Of a stretch of DNA of 36,989 nt, positions 1-8,421 are shown piece by piece. Positions within the stretch are counted from its first letter, which is position 1. Each line of letters starts with the position of its first letter. Under the pieces are notes generated by a model. It saw only the letters and a list, made by a program, of their open reading frames with translations, was not told the DNA's origin and searched no databases. A program made the translations under genes and the position numbers. Origin of the DNA: CADCWK01 sp964244115 (GTDB lineage: Bacteria > Chloroflexota > Chloroflexia > Thermomicrobiales > UBA6265); NCBI GenBank assembly GCA_964244115.1, contig CAXTHM010000036.1:1-36989 (forward strand). The letters are read 5' to 3'.

Positions 1-1055
1 AAGCCGTCCATCTCGACCAGCATCTGGTTGAGCGTCTGCTCGCGCTCGTCGTTGGAACCGCCCAAGCCGGCGAACCGCTGGCGACCGACGGCATCAAGCT
101 CGTCGACGAAGATGATCGCCGGGGCCGAGGCCTTGGCCTTCTCGAACAGGTCGCGGACGCGGCTGGCGCCGACGCCGACGAACATCTCGACGAACTCGGA
201 GGCGGAGACGCTGTAGAACGGCGTCCCGGCCTCGCCGGCCACGGCGCGGGCGAGCAGGGTCTTGCCGGTACCCGGAGGGCCGACGAGCAGGACACCGCGA
301 GGCAGGCGGGCGCCGAGGGCGTGGTACTTGGCCGGGTTGCGGAGGAAGTCGACGACTTCGGTCAGCTCCTGCTTGGCCTCGTCCTCACCGGCGACGTCCG
401 CGAAGGTGACCTGGGGCCGCTCCGGGTCGTGCTGGCGGGCCTTGCTCCGGCCGAAGCCGAAGACGTTCTGCTGGCCGCGGCCCATCGAGCGGGCCATGAA
501 CAGGATCAGGCCGAGGAACAGCAGGAAGGGCAGGAAGCTGAGCAGGATCGTCAGGAAGCCGGACCCGCTGGGCTGGCGCCCCTCGACGGTGATCGTCGAG
601 TTGTTGGTCGTCAGCGCCTGGACGAGCTGCTGGTCGTCGAAGTCCGGCGGCCGCTCGGCGGTGATCTGATTGGTGGTGGTGACGCCCTCACCGGCCGCCG
701 GGACCAGGGCTCCATCGCCGTTAACGTAGATGTCAGTCTCCAGGTCGGCGTCGATGGCGCCGGTGCCGATCGTGACGTGGGTGGCGTTGTCCGCCGTGAT
801 GACCTGCCCGGTCAGGATCGAATAAGCGACCGAGGTCCGGCCGCCGTTGTCGTCGCGGCCGAAGGCGTTCCAGGCCCAGAAGCCGAGGATGACGACGACG
901 ACCGCCGCGATCGCCCAGGAGGGGATCCGGGATCGTGGCGTCGGGGCGTCGCCCTGGTTGTTCGAGCCGTCCTTCTTCGGAGTCTGGTTACGGCCGTTGC
1001 CGTTCTGTGGACGCGGCGGCTGGTTACCGTCTCGCTGTTGCATCAACGTTTCCAT
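1..1055 (-). CDS. ftsH: ATP-dependent zinc metalloprotease FtsH (N-terminal part; C-terminus off the left edge)
   Basis: Membrane-anchored AAA+ protease that degrades membrane and regulatory proteins. About 351 residues are visible. A Gln/Asn/Pro-rich cytoplasmic tail (residues 1-45) precedes a first membrane helix at about 46-65, then an external domain, then a second helix at about 165-190. After that come the AAA domain with Walker A GPPGTGKT (near residue 257) and Walker B IIFVDELDA (near 310), ending in the NQMLVEMDGF segment. The SRH region and the HEXXH zinc protease domain lie beyond base 1. I chose the ATG at 1055; a second in-frame ATG at 1043 gives a product four residues shorter. 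Neither has a strong Shine-Dalgarno. The family call is certain; the exact start is not. Confidence 0.95.
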   Translation of the reverse strand, partial: METLMQQRDGNQPPRPQNGNGRNQTPKKDGSNNQGDAPTPRSRIPSWAIAAVVVVILGFWAWNAFGRDDNGGRTSVAYSILTGQVITADNATHVTIGTGAIDADLETDIYVNGDGALVPAAGEGVTTTNQITAERPPDFDDQQLVQALTTNNSTITVEGRQPSGSGFLTILLSFLPFLLFLGLILFMARSMGRGQQNVFGFGRSKARQHDPERPQVTFADVAGEDEAKQELTEVVDFLRNPAKYHALGARLPRGVLLVGPPGTGKTLLARAVAGEAGTPFYSVSASEFVEMFVGVGASRVRDLFEKAKASAPAIIFVDELDAVGRQRFAGLGGSNDEREQTLNQMLVEMDG

Positions 1056-1399
1056 TTCTGATCAAGGTGGGCCGGGAAGGGCGCCCGGACCGGCTGAGCC
1101 ACGGGACGGCACCGAGGGACCGAACCCGCGGCGTGACCCTCTCGGGCCGGGACACGGAGCGGACCGGGTATCCACGGCGGCGACATCGGTCACCGGGTGT
1201 CCGACTCGCCGGGTGGCCGACGACTAATGAGGCACCAGGCGTATGACTCCCGCGTATTGTACGACGTTCACCCCGATGATTCGGCCCCGGATGGTCACGG
1301 GAATGTCACGTTTCGTCCGTCCAGCCGCCGGTTTTGCGGTCCCGATGCCCATCCCCCGTTGGCGACCTGCCCGTTCGCGCAGGGTCGGGAGCGGGCTGC
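1056..1399. other. Intergenic region between ftsH and a TPR protein gene
   Basis: These 344 bases separate the ftsH start from the stop of the upstream minus-strand gene, so they should hold the ftsH promoter. A TACAAT element on the minus strand (about 1257-1262) is a possible -10, but no convincing -35 sits at the right distance. I see no gene or strong hairpin; open frames here are GC-rich shadows. Confidence 0.5.
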
Positions 1400-2572
1400 T
1401 CACTGGCTATCGGGCAGCGCGACCGCGAGATGGTCGGCCCAGTCGAGCTGCCGCTGCCGGCCGGCGAGGTCGGCCCAGGCGGCGACCAGTTCGGCCTCGC
1501 GGAGCAGCCGCGCCAGCTCGGCATCGAGACGTTCCGATTCAGATCGTCCAGTCGTTCTCTGACGGGTCGGCGCCACAGCGGATGTCATGAGACGTGCCTG
1601 ATTCATGGGAAGCGACGAGTTCCCCGCTCCGTGCGGGAGCGCCGCAGCGCGAAACGAGCCGGGGAGCGGCTGGGGGAGGGGGCTGCTCCGCCACCCGGGC
1701 GTCTCGATGGCAATCCTCTTGGGAAACAGACGTCCACCGACCACGATCGCTGTCAGACCGACGGTGGCCAGGAGGACCGGCCACGGAAGTCCCAATGTCA
1801 GACCACCGACGGCGGCGGCGACGACCAGAACAACACCCGGTGCGTGTAACGGCATGGACCGCCGGGGCCGTGCTGGCGTGCCCATCACGGGCGTGCGCGA
1901 AAGGAACGACGCGACTGCCGGTCGAACCAGCTCCGGCGCCTCGGCCGCGATCCGTCGCCAGGCCGCGACGGCGCCACGCCGGTCGCCACGGCGCTCATGG
2001 TCGGCTGCCTCGGCTAGCGTGACCCAGGCGGTCCGACGGCGAATCTCCTCCGGCGGCAGCGCCGTGATGCCGCCGAGGGTCGCACGGGCCTCGCCATACC
2101 ACCCGCGCTGGGTCTGGAGCCGGGCGAGCAGCAGGCGGCCGCCCGTCGACGCCGGCTCCAGGGCCAGTACCTGCCGGACGTGGCGCATCGCGACCGGGAA
2201 GGCATCCGGCACCCCGGCCGCCGACTGGCTGGCGAGCACCGTCGCCAGTTCCAGCCGCGGCGCGATGCCCTCCGGCGCCAGCCCGACCGCGACCGTCAGC
2301 GCCCGAACGGCATCATCGGTCAGCCCGAGCGACCGGTAGGCGTGGCCGAGACGGCGGTGGGGCTCGGGTCGGGTCGGGTCCAGCCGGAGCTGCTCCCGCA
2401 GGCGGGCGATCTCATGGTGGATCGCGGTCGGCTCGGAGACGGGGAATCGCTCGTGAGCGCCCACGGGCACGACGAGCGCCACGCCGCAGAACCGGCAGCG
2501 CTGGGCGGAGTGGCTGGCCAGCGGTCCGCCGCAGGCCGGGCAGGTCAGAGCGCAGACCGGTGGTGTCGTCAC
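1400..2572 (-). CDS. Zinc-ribbon and TPR-repeat membrane protein of unknown function
   Basis: A protein of about 390 residues. An N-terminal zinc ribbon has CPAC at residues 11-14 and CRFC at 26-29. TPR-like helical repeats follow (the RLGHAYRSLGLTDDAVRAL type, about 50-240), then a hydrophobic hairpin of two membrane helices at about 245-280, a Pro/Ser-rich stretch and a C-terminal helix. The start is the GTG at 2572: AGGAGG lies nine bases upstream, whereas the ATG at 2668 has no ribosome site. The Pro/Ser-rich stretch (about 293-320) is encoded by a dispersed DNA repeat that also occurs between genes near 26.9 kb, so it is probably an in-frame insertion. TPRs suggest a scaffold or assembly role, but nothing identifies a partner. 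Confidence 0.75.
   Translation of the reverse strand: MTTPPVCALTCPACGGPLASHSAQRCRFCGVALVVPVGAHERFPVSEPTAIHHEIARLREQLRLDPTRPEPHRRLGHAYRSLGLTDDAVRALTVAVGLAPEGIAPRLELATVLASQSAAGVPDAFPVAMRHVRQVLALEPASTGGRLLLARLQTQRGWYGEARATLGGITALPPEEIRRRTAWVTLAEAADHERRGDRRGAVAAWRRIAAEAPELVRPAVASFLSRTPVMGTPARPRRSMPLHAPGVVLVVAAAVGGLTLGLPWPVLLATVGLTAIVVGGRLFPKRIAIETPGWRSSPLPQPLPGSFRAAALPHGAGNSSLPMNQARLMTSAVAPTRQRTTGRSESERLDAELARLLREAELVAAWADLAGRQRQLDWADHLAVALPDSQ
1611..1692. repeat. Dispersed GC-rich repeat, copy inside a coding region
   Basis: A stretch rich in CCCCGCTCC, GGGAGC and GGGGGAGGG blocks. Its right half (about 1650-1692, from gcgaaacgagcc to gctgctccg) closely matches 26888-26929, from gcgacggggagcc to tgctccg. 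Here it lies in frame inside the TPR protein and encodes a Pro/Ser/Gly-rich linker. It resembles short palindromic interspersed repeats. Only two copies can be compared in the window. Confidence 0.55.
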
Positions 2573-2825
2573 GGGGTCGTCCCTCCTGCGGCGCCACCCT
2601 GTGGAGACATCGCGCTCCGGGGCGCGGGCGGATCGCCGCTCCACCGGATCGTACCCCCGGAGTGTCACGGATCCGTGGGGATTTCCCGGCGAACTGGCCG
2701 TCCCTGGTACGGGACCGGAGCGGGTCCCATCCGGCGTCGCCTGCCAAGGGAGCAGTCCCCGTCTCTGGCCCTGCGGCGAACCTGCCGGCTCACCCGATCG
2801 TCCTGACCGATCAGGGCCGGGCGCC

Positions 2826-3125
2826 TCAACGGACCCGCGTCAGCCGGAGTGTCCGGTTGGATGGGACGGCGAGATACGCGTCGCGCAGGTCGCCGTCCCG
2901 GATCAGGGCGGCGCGCCGGTTCAGGTGCGCCTGGCCGTCCGCCAGCAGCGAGCGGGCCCGATCGGGCTGCCCCGCCGCCTCCGGCAGCGAGACGCAGGTC
3001 ACGTACGCCGCGGCGAAGGCCTCCATCCCCTCCCAGTGGCGTCGTCCGGCAGTGGAGACCCCGGAAGCATGCCGCGACCCCGTCCGTTCAGCGACGTAGA
3101 CGAGCGATCGGGCCGCCGGTGTCTC
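2826..3125 (-). pseudogene. C-terminal remnant of a large TPR/ATPase regulator
   Basis: The minus-strand frame ending at the TGA of 2826-2828 reads RRAALIRDGDLRDAYLAVP followed by SNRTLRL. This pattern (helix, I-x-D-x-x-LR-x-A-x-L, VP-x-NR) is typical of the extreme C-terminus of large adenylate-cyclase or LuxR-type ATPase regulators with tetratricopeptide tails. No matching upstream domains exist: the frame runs into the antisense of the FGD-like gene. It is probably a truncated relic. The family assignment is from memory of the motif and is tentative. Confidence 0.35.
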
Positions 3126-3145
3126 GCCGGCGACCCGACTGGTCT

Positions 3146-4153
3146 TTACGAGACGGGGGCATCCTTCCACTTCAGGTGGGGGATGACCTCCTTGCCGTAC
3201 CGCTCGATGAACTCTTCCTGGTTGCGGCCGACGTTGTGGACGTAGACCTCGTCGAAGCCGAGGTCGATGTAGTGCTGGATCAGCTCGACGTGCTTGTCGA
3301 GGTCCGGCGTCATCGTGACGCGGTTCCGGAAGTTCTCCGGCCGGACCAGCTTGGCCATCTCCCGGAAGTCCTCCGGGTTGCGGATGTCGCCCTTGGGGAA
3401 GGGCATCCCGCCGTTGGGCCATTCCTTGAGGGCCTGCTCGCCGGCAGCCTCCTCGGTCGCCGCGAGGGAGATCTTGATGAGGAGGATCTTCGGCATCTGG
3501 GCCGGGTCCTTGCCGGCCTTGCGGGCGCCCTCCTCGAACTTCTCGATCAGCCCCGTGAGCTTCTCGTCGGCCGCGCCGACCAGCATGACGCCGTCGGTCC
3601 ACTGCCCGGTCTTGCCGGCGTTGAGCGGGCCGGCGGTGGCGACGTAGAGGGGCGGCGGGGTCTCGGGCCGGGTGTAGATCTTCGCGCTCTCGAGGTTGAA
3701 GTACTTGCCGCTGTGCTTGGCCACCTTGCCGGAGAGCAGCTTGTTCATGATCTCGATCGCTTCCCAGAGGCGGGCGGATCGGACGCCGGCCTCCGGCCAG
3801 TACTCCCCGACGATGTGCTCGTTGAGCGCCTCGCCGGCGCCGAGCCCGAGGAAGAAGCGGCCGGGGTACATCGCCTCCAGCGTCGCGGCGGCCTGGGCGA
3901 GGATGGCCGGGTGGTAGCGCCAGCCCGGTGGGGTGACGGCGGTCCCGAAGCGCAGGTTCGTGCTGGCGCCGAGGGCGCCCATCCACGACCAGACGAAGGC
4001 GCTGTGGCCCTGCTCGGGCGTCCAGGGGTGGAAGTGGTCCGAGGCGGCGACGGCCTCGAAGCCGGCCTGCTCGGCCTGCTGGCTCCACTTCAGCATGTCG
4101 GTCGGGTGGAACTGCTCGAAACTGGCGACGTAGCCGATACCACGGTGTTGCAT
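3146..4153 (-). CDS. F420-dependent oxidoreductase, glucose-6-phosphate dehydrogenase (FGD)-like LLM family
   Basis: A luciferase-like TIM-barrel protein of 335 residues, the usual length for FGD. Known F420-dependent glucose-6-phosphate dehydrogenases share SDHFxPW near residue 40 (active-site His and Trp), the LSWM/VWSWM segment, the RYHPA segment and GxGEALNE near residue 105 (catalytic Glu). All of these are present here (SDHFHPW, VWSWMGAL, GAGEALNE). The family transfers hydride from a sugar phosphate or another alcohol to F420. The substrate cannot be fixed from sequence, since hydroxymycolic-acid dehydrogenase-type relatives look similar. The ATG at 4153 has AGGA about ten bases upstream. 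F420 synthesis genes lie 5-7 kb away and could supply the cofactor. Confidence 0.85.
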   Translation of the reverse strand: MQHRGIGYVASFEQFHPTDMLKWSQQAEQAGFEAVAASDHFHPWTPEQGHSAFVWSWMGALGASTNLRFGTAVTPPGWRYHPAILAQAAATLEAMYPGRFFLGLGAGEALNEHIVGEYWPEAGVRSARLWEAIEIMNKLLSGKVAKHSGKYFNLESAKIYTRPETPPPLYVATAGPLNAGKTGQWTDGVMLVGAADEKLTGLIEKFEEGARKAGKDPAQMPKILLIKISLAATEEAAGEQALKEWPNGGMPFPKGDIRNPEDFREMAKLVRPENFRNRVTMTPDLDKHVELIQHYIDLGFDEVYVHNVGRNQEEFIERYGKEVIPHLKWKDAPVS

Positions 4154-4496
4154 GTCTGCTCATTCCTGCGTGTTCCCGTCGCCATCCGGGGCGACGACGG
4201 GCCGGATGCATATACGGGCGGGTTAGCAAGACGATGGCCGTGACACGATCCGTGACGCAGGGTCATGGGCGCTCGCCTGTCTGGCCCTGACCGGCACCGG
4301 CGGGCACCATTGCCCCGCGGGACGATGACCGGCGTCCGGGTTCGGCGGGCTGACGGCGGCAGCGTCTCATCTGACGGCCAAGGGCGATCGGCGGTGCGCG
4401 TCATCCCCTACGTCGCGATCTTCCCTCCGGTTCGTGGCAGGGAGCGTCAAGGCGGAGACGACCTCGAGGGTCGCTCGAACAGGTGGGTCGCCTCGT
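4154..4496. other. Intergenic region upstream of the FGD-like gene
   Basis: A 343-base spacer between the FGD-like start and the end of the P-type ATPase gene; both are minus strand. It includes AT-richer patches (TATACG near 4211 and a TTAGCAAGA patch near 4223) that may carry the FGD promoter. No convincing -35/-10 pair, hairpin or gene is visible. Confidence 0.4.
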
Positions 4497-6635
4497 TCAC
4501 GCATCGATCCGCTTCGGGCGCCGCAGCAGCCGGGCCGAGTTGAGCATGATGCCGAGGTCGGGCAGGGACTGGGCGGCCGCGGCGGCGATCGGGGGCAGGA
4601 TGCCGACGGCGGCCAGCGACAGGCCGACGACGTTGTAGACCGCGGTGAAGCCGAGGTTGACCCGGACGACGCCCATCGTCCGGCGGGCGCTGCGGATCGC
4701 CTCCGGCACGAGCAGCCAGTCATCGCGGAGCAGGGCGACGTGGGCGGCTTCCCGGGCGATCGCCGTGCCGCTGGCCGCCATCGCGATCCCGACGTCGGCT
4801 TGGGCCAGCGCCGGGGCGTCGTTGATCCCGTCGCCGACCATGACGACGGTGTGACCAGCCGCCTGGTAGTCCCGGACGATCCCGATCTTGTCGCCGGGCA
4901 GCAGCCCGGCCCGGTAGTCGATGCCGAGGGCCGCCGCGACCCCGGCCGCAGCCCGCTCGTGGTCGCCGGTCAGGAGCTCGATCCGGCGGATGCCGAGCTC
5001 GCGGAGCTGCCGGATCGCCTCGGCCGCTTCCGGCCGGACGGTGTCGGCGATCCCGAGGATGGCGACCGGGATGCCACCCCGGCTGACGACGACCGCCGTC
5101 TGGCCGGTGGCCTGGATCTCCCCGATGGCCGGGATGTCAATGCCGGGCGACGTGAAGCTCGGCGTGCCGACCCGGATCGTCTCGCCGTCGACCATCGCCT
5201 CGACCCCGCCGCCGGTCTCGGTCCGGAAGCCGGTCGCGAGTGCCGCCGGGACATGCTCTTGACGAGCCGCGGTCCGGATCGCCTCCGCCAGCGGGTGCTC
5301 GGAATCGCGCTCCGCGGCGGCGGCCAGCGACAGGATCGCGGCCCGGTCGAGGTCGGCCAGCGGTGTGACGCCGACGAGCTCCGGCCGGCCGAGGGTGACG
5401 GTGCCGGTCTTGTCGAGCAGGACGACGTCGGCCCGGGCCAGTGACTCGACGTACAGGCCCCCCTTGATCAGGACCCCCCGCCGGGCGGCGGTGCCGACGG
5501 TCGCGAGCATGGCGATCGGCGTCGCCAGGGCGAGCGAACAGGAGCAGGCCACGACCAGCACGGCGGCGGTCGCGATCGGGTCGCGCGAGATCGCCAGGGT
5601 CAGCACGGCGATCGCCGCGACGACGGGCAGGAACCAGGCCGAGAACCGGTCAGCGATCCGCTGCGTCTCGCCCCGGTTGGCCTCGGCCGACTCGACCAGC
5701 CGGATCACCTGACCGAACGTCGACTCGGCCCCGATCCGCTCGGCCCGGACCCGCAGGCTGCCGCCGCTGACCAGCGCTGCCGCGACGACGGCCGTTCCGG
5801 CGGCGGCGGTGAAGGGCATCGACTCGCCGGTGATCGCGGCCTGGCTGACGCTGGCCGACCCGGAGACCACGGTCCCGTCGACCGGGATCATCCCGCCGGG
5901 CCGGACGACGACGACATCGCCCGGCCGGACCTGCTCGATCGGCCGCTCGGTCTCGCTCTGTGTCGACTCGTCGACGACCCGGGCCGACCGGGGCGCCATC
6001 GCGGCCAGGTCCCGGACGGCGCGGCGGCCGCGATCCGTCGTCAGGCGCTCGGTCAGGTCGCCGATCCGCATGAACAGCACGACGATCGCGGCGGTCTCCC
6101 ACTGGCCGACCGCCAGCGCCGCGAGGACGCCGACCGACATCAGCGTGTGCGAGATCACCTGCCGGCGCAGCGTCGCCCGGACGACGTTGCGGAAGACCGG
6201 GAAGCCGAAGGCGATGACGAGAGCGACGCCGACCGGGAACGGCACGCGGTCGGTCAGCGGGTCCAGCCAGCCCAGCCACTCGCCGCCGACGACGAGGAGC
6301 AGGACGGCCGCGGCGACGATCGACAGGATGCCCAGCACCCGCCGGCTGATCGCCGCGGCCGAGGGGACCTCCGGCATTTCGGTCTTCGCCGCGTCAGGTG
6401 CGATGGAGACGGGGGAGGAGTAGCCGGCGCTCGCGACCGCCGCCCGGAGCGGGGTCCGGTCGGTGAACCCCGGCGCGACCAGCACGATCGCCTTCTCGGC
6501 CCCGAGCAGGACATCGACGCCGGTGACGCCCGGCACGGCGGTCAGCGCCTGCTCGACGGACTGGGCGCAGTGGGCGCAGTCCATCCCGACGACCGGCAGT
6601 TCGATGCGGGTCGGCGCCGGTGCCAGGGTGCTCAT
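4497..6635 (-). CDS. Heavy-metal translocating P1B-type ATPase with a CSC motif
   Basis: A 712-residue metal efflux ATPase. Order: an N-terminal heavy-metal-associated domain with GMDCAHC (17-23), membrane helices, the actuator domain with TGES, the membrane metal motif, DKTGT phosphorylation site (about 404-408), a SEHPLAEA nucleotide-binding motif and GDGINDAPAL. The last membrane pair carries YN and DLG; DxG there is typical of the Zn/Cd/Pb (P1B-2) class. The membrane motif normally CPC reads CSCSLALATP (about residue 361), replacing the near-invariant proline. Its ATG overlaps the stop of the upstream CmtR-like gene by four bases, so the pair is translationally coupled and probably induced by the metal the regulator senses. 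Cd, Pb or Zn export is the best guess. Confidence 0.92.
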   Translation of the reverse strand: MSTLAPAPTRIELPVVGMDCAHCAQSVEQALTAVPGVTGVDVLLGAEKAIVLVAPGFTDRTPLRAAVASAGYSSPVSIAPDAAKTEMPEVPSAAAISRRVLGILSIVAAAVLLLVVGGEWLGWLDPLTDRVPFPVGVALVIAFGFPVFRNVVRATLRRQVISHTLMSVGVLAALAVGQWETAAIVVLFMRIGDLTERLTTDRGRRAVRDLAAMAPRSARVVDESTQSETERPIEQVRPGDVVVVRPGGMIPVDGTVVSGSASVSQAAITGESMPFTAAAGTAVVAAALVSGGSLRVRAERIGAESTFGQVIRLVESAEANRGETQRIADRFSAWFLPVVAAIAVLTLAISRDPIATAAVLVVACSCSLALATPIAMLATVGTAARRGVLIKGGLYVESLARADVVLLDKTGTVTLGRPELVGVTPLADLDRAAILSLAAAAERDSEHPLAEAIRTAARQEHVPAALATGFRTETGGGVEAMVDGETIRVGTPSFTSPGIDIPAIGEIQATGQTAVVVSRGGIPVAILGIADTVRPEAAEAIRQLRELGIRRIELLTGDHERAAAGVAAALGIDYRAGLLPGDKIGIVRDYQAAGHTVVMVGDGINDAPALAQADVGIAMAASGTAIAREAAHVALLRDDWLLVPEAIRSARRTMGVVRVNLGFTAVYNVVGLSLAAVGILPPIAAAAAQSLPDLGIMLNSARLLRRPKRIDA

Positions 6636-7027
6636 CGAGGGCTACGGCGTGCGGACGAGCGGTCAGCGCACTCGTCGCAGACGGCGTCGAGCCGCCGCAT
6701 CGGTGGGCTGTCGCAGTCGGCCAAGCCGGTGGCGACGCCCGTCAGCAACTGGCGGGCGAGATCGATCAGGCCGGAGACGGCCGGGTCGCTCAGGCGGTAG
6801 AAGGCGAACCGGCCGCGCTGCTCACGGGCCACCAGCCCGCAGCCGAGCAGGCAGGCGAGGTGGGTCGAGACGCTGGGCTGCGGGAGGCCGGTCCGCTCGA
6901 CGAGGTCGCCGACGTTGGCCTGGCCGGCCTGCAAGGCTTCGAGCAGGGCCAGCCGCGACGGGTCGCCGAGGCCGCGGAACAGCCGGGCCGTCAGGTGGGA
7001 GAGGTCGGGTGCGGTTGCCACGCTCAT
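6632..7027 (-). CDS. ArsR/SmtB-family metal-sensing repressor, CmtR-like
   Basis: A winged-helix repressor of 131 residues. The recognition-helix segment reads THLACLLGCGLV, placing Cys59 and Cys63 as in mycobacterial CmtR, whose Cd/Pb site uses two cysteines in that helix plus a C-terminal cysteine. Cys105 (in ADCDSP) matches the third ligand. Two further cysteines form CDEC at 117-120, which could extend or alter metal selectivity. The ATG at 7027 follows GAGGAG closely. It leads a two-gene operon with the P1B ATPase. By analogy it should release DNA when it binds Cd(II) or Pb(II). An inverted repeat upstream is a likely operator. The metal is an inference. Confidence 0.88.
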   Translation of the reverse strand: MSVATAPDLSHLTARLFRGLGDPSRLALLEALQAGQANVGDLVERTGLPQPSVSTHLACLLGCGLVAREQRGRFAFYRLSDPAVSGLIDLARQLLTGVATGLADCDSPPMRRLDAVCDECADRSSARRSPR

Positions 7028-7062
7028 GGGGATCTCCTCGTACCGCCCGAGTATAGATCAAT

Positions 7063-7082
7063 GCATCAGGATACGTTGATGC
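7063..7082. promoter_or_regulatory. Candidate operator of the CmtR-like repressor
   Basis: Inverted repeat GCATCA, eight bases, TGATGC, inside an AT-richer patch 36-55 bases upstream of the repressor start. A TATACT -10-like element follows on the minus strand (about 7051-7056), so a repressor bound here would cover the -35/-10 region. ArsR-family operators are commonly such imperfect dyads. Confidence 0.5.
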
Positions 7083-7176
7083 GATTGCTGATCTCGTTCC
7101 CTCATGTAATCGTCGCGTCTCCGGGTACGCTGCGATCGAAGACGTCATGGATGTTGGAAATCATGGGGAGATGGCA

Positions 7177-7701
7177 GTGGAAGACCCGGAGATCACGACG
7201 CTTCACGGCGAGTCCGTCACCTTGCGGCTCACCGCTCCCGACGACGCGGACCGTCTGCTGGAGATCTTCCGCGAGCCGGCCGTGACGGAGTGGTGGGGCC
7301 GCTGGGATCTGGCGAAGGTCCAGCGGGAGATGATCGGCCCTGACGACGGGACGGTCGTCTTCGTCGTCGTGCACGAGGGCGTCACGATCGGGCTCGTCCA
7401 GTACGCCGAGGAGGACGACCCCGACTACCGCCACGCCAGCATCGACATCGCCCTCCATCCGGGTTGGCACGGTCGCGGCCTCGGCGGCGACACGATCCGG
7501 ACCCTCGCCCGGTACCTGTTCCAGCACCGCGGCCACCACCGGATCACCATCGACCCGGCCGCCCACAACCACCGCGCGATCCGCTCCTATGAGCGGGTCG
7601 GCTTCCGCGCCGTCGGCGTCATGCGGCAGTACGAGCGCGGCCCGGACGGCACCTGGCACGGCGGCCTGCTCATGGATCTGCTGCGGGATGACCTGATCTA
7701 A
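7177..7701 (+). CDS. GNAT N-acetyltransferase, AAC(6')/RimJ-like
   Basis: An acetyl-CoA-dependent acetyltransferase of about 174 residues. The substrate-side N-terminus carries VTLRLTAPDDADRLLEIF and the paired aromatic EWWGRWD. The acetyl-CoA loop is GWHGRGLGGDTIR, and HRITIDPAAHNHRAIRSYERVGF is the usual NxxAxxxYxxxGF helix, ending in WHGGLLMDLL. This layout matches aminoglycoside 6'-N-acetyltransferases and ribosomal-protein acetyltransferases of the RimJ type. I chose the GTG at 7177, six bases after GGGGAG; in-frame ATGs at 7147 and 7171 are alternatives. It is divergent from the metal-resistance operon and may share its upstream region. The acceptor substrate is unknown. Confidence 0.8.
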   Translation: MEDPEITTLHGESVTLRLTAPDDADRLLEIFREPAVTEWWGRWDLAKVQREMIGPDDGTVVFVVVHEGVTIGLVQYAEEDDPDYRHASIDIALHPGWHGRGLGGDTIRTLARYLFQHRGHHRITIDPAAHNHRAIRSYERVGFRAVGVMRQYERGPDGTWHGGLLMDLLRDDLI

Positions 7702-7752
7702 AGGGAGAATGCCCGTTGCGACGGGTCGCTACACTTGGAGGGCCGGGAGGCC

Positions 7753-8022
7753 GTGGAGTTCGAGCGGGACGAGACCAAGCGCCTCAGCAACATCGAGAAG
7801 CATGATCTGGACTTCGTGGCAATCCGCGACATGTTCGACGGCCGTCCGCTTGTGACGAATGAGGCCGTTCGACCCGGAGAGCGCCGCATGGTCTCCACCG
7901 GTTTGTTCCAGAGCCGCTACTGCACGGTTGTCTGGACGCAACGCGGACGCACCGTCCGGATCATCTCGGCAAGGAGAGCACATGACGACGAGCGAAGAGC
8001 GCATCGTGCGCTATACCCGTGA
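7753..8022 (+). CDS. brnT: BrnT-family toxin
   Basis: An 89-residue protein with the BrnT pattern. An N-terminal VEFERDETKR is followed by NIEKHDLDF, then a central beta sheet and the C-terminal RIISARRAHDDERR signature. BrnT is a small RelE-like ribonuclease that is neutralised by the antitoxin encoded directly downstream. The start is taken as GTG 7753 because VEFxxDE is the canonical BrnT beginning; GGAGG lies eleven bases upstream. Its 3' end overlaps the antitoxin start by 41 bases. The usual active-site arginines of the RISAR segment are present, so it appears intact. The gene pair is normally autorepressed by the antitoxin. Confidence 0.85.
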   Translation: MEFERDETKRLSNIEKHDLDFVAIRDMFDGRPLVTNEAVRPGERRMVSTGLFQSRYCTVVWTQRGRTVRIISARRAHDDERRAHRALYP

Positions 8023-8332
8023 TGAGTTGGAAGAGATGGCCCGGCGGGGAGAAGACCGAACCGACTGGGCGCATCTCGACGCCATGACCGATGAGCAGCT
8101 GGCGAACTCGATCGACTACGAGGATGAAGGGTTGTTCGACCCTACGCGGGTCTACATCGGCTCCTCCTTCGATCCTGCCGCCATGGACGACCGGGCCAAC
8201 TGGCGTGAGTCCGTCTACCTCGAAGCCGAGATCGTCGACTGGTTTCGCGACCACCATCCCGACGACTTTCGCCAGCGCATCAATGACGTCCTGCGCGAGT
8301 ACGTGGACGCCCAGCAGCGCAAGGTGTCCTGA
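7982..8332 (+). CDS. brnA: BrnA-family antitoxin
   Basis: A 116-residue antitoxin with the typical N-terminal VRYTRDELEEMARRGEDRTD segment and MTDEQLANSIDYEDEG. It ends in a C-terminal ribbon-helix-helix DNA-binding region (VYLEAEIVDWFRDHHPDDFR, then QRINDVLREYV). The N-terminal part wraps the BrnT toxin and the C-terminal part dimerises on the operator. The ATG at 7982 follows AAGGAG by five bases and lies inside the end of brnT, so translation is coupled. A paralogue follows 85 bases downstream. Confidence 0.88.
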   Translation: MTTSEERIVRYTRDELEEMARRGEDRTDWAHLDAMTDEQLANSIDYEDEGLFDPTRVYIGSSFDPAAMDDRANWRESVYLEAEIVDWFRDHHPDDFRQRINDVLREYVDAQQRKVS

Positions 8333-8388
8333 CGACGGGGCCGGTCTGTTTCCGGTACAGGTCGAGTTCCGATGGTGGGGTGTGGGCC

Positions 8389-8421
8389 GTGGAGTTCGTG
8401 TGGGACGAGGCCAGGCATTGA
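8389..8421 (+). pseudogene. Ten-codon relic of a deleted BrnT gene
   Basis: A GTG followed by codons for EFVWDEARH and TGA. Canonical BrnT proteins begin MEFxWDEAK, so this is the exact N-terminus of a second brnT whose remainder is missing. Its TGA overlaps the TTG start of the second brnA (ATTGA), so the mini-ORF may act as a leader that couples translation of the orphan antitoxin. Confidence 0.6.
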
